A stretch of 35,342 nt of DNA from Treponema sp. (GTDB lineage: Bacteria; Spirochaetota; Spirochaetia; Treponematales; Treponemataceae). The position numbers and the translations under genes were made by a program. The notes under the pieces are model-generated. The model did no database searches and was not told where the DNA came from. It saw only the letters and a program-made list of their open reading frames with translations. The DNA lies in assembly GCA_024400955.1 (NCBI GenBank), contig JAKSLY010000026.1:1-35342 (forward strand), given 5' to 3'. Positions 34,643 through 35,342 of the stretch are shown piece by piece (the first letter of the stretch is position 1; every line of letters starts with the position of its first letter).

Positions 34643-34722
34643 TGCGAGATGAGAGACTTGAACTCTCACGCCTAGGCACTAGATCCTAAGTCTAGCGTGT
34701 CTGCCAATTCCACCAATCTCGC
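34643..34722 (-). tRNA. tRNA-Leu (UAG)
   Basis: This class II tRNA has acceptor arms GCGAGAT/ATCTCGC, a GTGGAATTGGCAGACAC D arm, anticodon loop CTTAGGA (anticodon TAG, reading CUN codons), a long variable arm and a GTTCAAGTC T loop. It is the first gene of the Leu-Gly-Gly cluster. Confidence 0.96.
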
Positions 34723-34772
34723 AGGTGATTACTGACTGAACACTGTATGTTCAAGAATCCGTAATGGTGTAG

Positions 34773-34801
34773 ACTATATATGTTTAAGATTTTTTTGTCA
34801 A
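34773..34801 (-). promoter_or_regulatory. Sigma70-type promoter for the tRNA-Leu-Gly-Gly cluster
   Basis: On the minus strand a perfect TTGACA (complement of 34796-34801), 17 bases and TATAGT (complement of 34773-34778) stand about 50 bases upstream of tRNA-Leu. Confidence 0.8.
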
Positions 34802-34846
34802 TACCAACTATATGGAAATGAATAAAATTTTTAGGGTGGGGCATTT

Positions 34847-34953
34847 CCTGCCTGCAGGTGCAGGCAGGCCAGGCTTTCCGCACTTCCGCAAGGATGCTTC
34901 ATTCCTCCGCCTTGCTCCGGAAGGGCTGCGCCCGTGCTCCAATCCTTAGTGCG
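34847..34953. repeat. GC-rich structured intergenic element
   Basis: The gap 34723-35065 has no gene. Apart from the tRNA promoter it holds a GC-rich block unlike the AT-rich flanks. This contains a perfect 10-bp inverted repeat CCTGCCTGCA/TGCAGGCAGG (34847-34868). It also has an imperfect long hairpin in which CGCAC and AAGGAT (34879-34895) face ATCCTT and GTGCG (34942-34953), with a small GGGC-TGC-GCCC hairpin inside. It may be a REP- or MITE-like repeat. Confidence 0.5.
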
Positions 34954-35030
34954 AATGACAGGTTCATGAAAAGTCCGTCTGATGGCTGGGGGATTGGATT
35001 TGTGATTATGGAAAAAAACAATGGGGTGTA

Positions 35031-35061
35031 AAAAAAAGAACTCTCAATTTCTTGAGAGTTC
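35031..35061 (-). terminator. Terminator of tRNA-Lys
   Basis: On the minus strand GAACTCTCAA and TTGAGAGTTC (10-bp perfect stem at 35038-35061, 4-base loop) are followed by a run of T. Confidence 0.9.
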
Positions 35062-35065
35062 TTTA

Positions 35066-35138
35066 TGAGCGATACAGGGATCGAACCTGCGACCCGCAGA
35101 TTAAGAGTCTGCTGCTCTACCAGCTGAGCTAATCGCCC
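35066..35138 (-). tRNA. tRNA-Lys (CUU)
   Basis: The 73-base cloverleaf has acceptor arms GGGCGAT/ATCGCTC (one G-U pair), a TAGCTCAGCTGGTAGAGCA D arm, anticodon loop CTCTTAA (anticodon CTT) and a GGTTCGATCC T arm. No CCA is encoded. It has its own promoter and terminator. Confidence 0.97.
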
Positions 35139-35181
35139 TTTTTTTTTTGTTTGTTGTCGCTTTGCTGCGTCAACGATGTAG

Positions 35182-35210
35182 ATAATATACAATGCGAAAA
35201 AAAATGTCAA
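35182..35210 (-). promoter_or_regulatory. Near-consensus promoter for tRNA-Lys
   Basis: On the minus strand a perfect TTGACA (complement of 35205-35210), 17 bases and TATTAT (complement of 35182-35187) lie about 45 bases before the tRNA. Confidence 0.85.
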
Positions 35211-35242
35211 TAGCATTTTTTTAATTTTTTCAAAAAAAATTA

Positions 35243-35262
35243 TTTTTTTTTTGGGGGGGGGG
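35243..35262. repeat. T10/G10 homopolymer junction
   Basis: Ten T (35243-35252) run directly into ten G (35253-35262). Such tracts slip during replication. The block lies upstream of the tRNA-Lys promoter on one side and before an IS-like end on the other. Confidence 0.8.
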
Positions 35263-35288
35263 AGTGGTAGGCTCTTGGTAGGATTTTG

Positions 35289-35342
35289 TGAACTGACACC
35301 AAAAAATTGGACAAATTTTTGAGAAAAATGAATTATCCAATT
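35289..35342 (+). mobile_element. Left terminus of an IS3-family (IS150-like) element, cut by the window edge
   Basis: TGAACTGACACC followed by AAAAAATTGGACA (35289-35313) matches the terminal inverted repeat style of IS150-group elements (TG-ACTG-CACCC...TTGGAC). An ATG at 35328 opens M-N-Y-P-I, which would suit an orfA transposase start, but only five codons are visible. Neither the second end nor a target duplication can be seen. Confidence 0.5.

Noticed and set aside
34692..34883. Small ORF ending in RDWWNWQTR
   Set aside because: Its end is a translation of the tRNA-Leu 5' part and its body is the structured intergenic repeat.
34899..35216. 105-codon ORF containing AQLVEQQTLNLRVAGSIPVS
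   Set aside because: It reads through tRNA-Lys and its terminator; this peptide is a known tRNA mistranslation artefact.

Overview
The window looks like a chromosome segment of a host-associated, probably saccharolytic and succinate-forming Treponema-type spirochaete. This is an inference from gene content and style: moderate GC, many spirochaete-style lipoproteins, a class III cyclase with a periplasmic sensor, a FecR-repeat envelope protein, and a short SMC protein with an unusual middle. No rRNA, CRISPR array, prophage or complete mobile element is visible. Only one end of an IS3-like element appears, at the extreme right edge.

Left part (1-2993, minus strand): mdh and fumC form a malate/fumarate unit. 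They are followed, beyond a REP-like inverted repeat, by the first codons of an HdrB-like Fe-S protein gene. A 473-bp divergent intergenic region separates mdh from the next operon. It holds a good promoter facing each way and two CRP-like palindromes (one a perfect TGTGA-N6-TCACA) whose centres are 31 bp apart.

Centre (2994-16353, plus strand): six tightly packed genes encode a membrane adenylate cyclase of class IIIb type, a membrane-anchored FecR protein with about seven beta-sandwich repeats, a beta-barrel-like outer-membrane candidate, two large lipoproteins, and a fusion of a JAMM/RadC-like domain with a DinG-type Fe-S helicase. The cyclase beside cAMP-receptor-type sites and the mdh-fumC genes suggests a cAMP circuit tied to central carbon metabolism and envelope proteins.

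16354-19819: a Bax-inhibitor-1 membrane protein and a ComFB-like protein with an extra beta domain (minus strand), then a small lipoprotein and a YcgR/PilZ-like protein without the usual arginine motif (plus strand).

19820-28318 (minus strand): AI-2E-type permease and serS; then an smc-led operon with a one-TM protein, an acidic TPR lipoprotein and a SIMPL-domain lipoprotein. 28487-30845: a DEAD-box helicase and, divergently, a GT4-like glycosyltransferase.

30909-35138 (minus strand): protein quality control (tig, clpP, clpX) and tRNA genes (Leu-UAG, two identical Gly-GCC, Lys-CUU), several with clear sigma70-type promoters and terminators. The right end carries a T10/G10 homopolymer junction and the IS3-like terminus.
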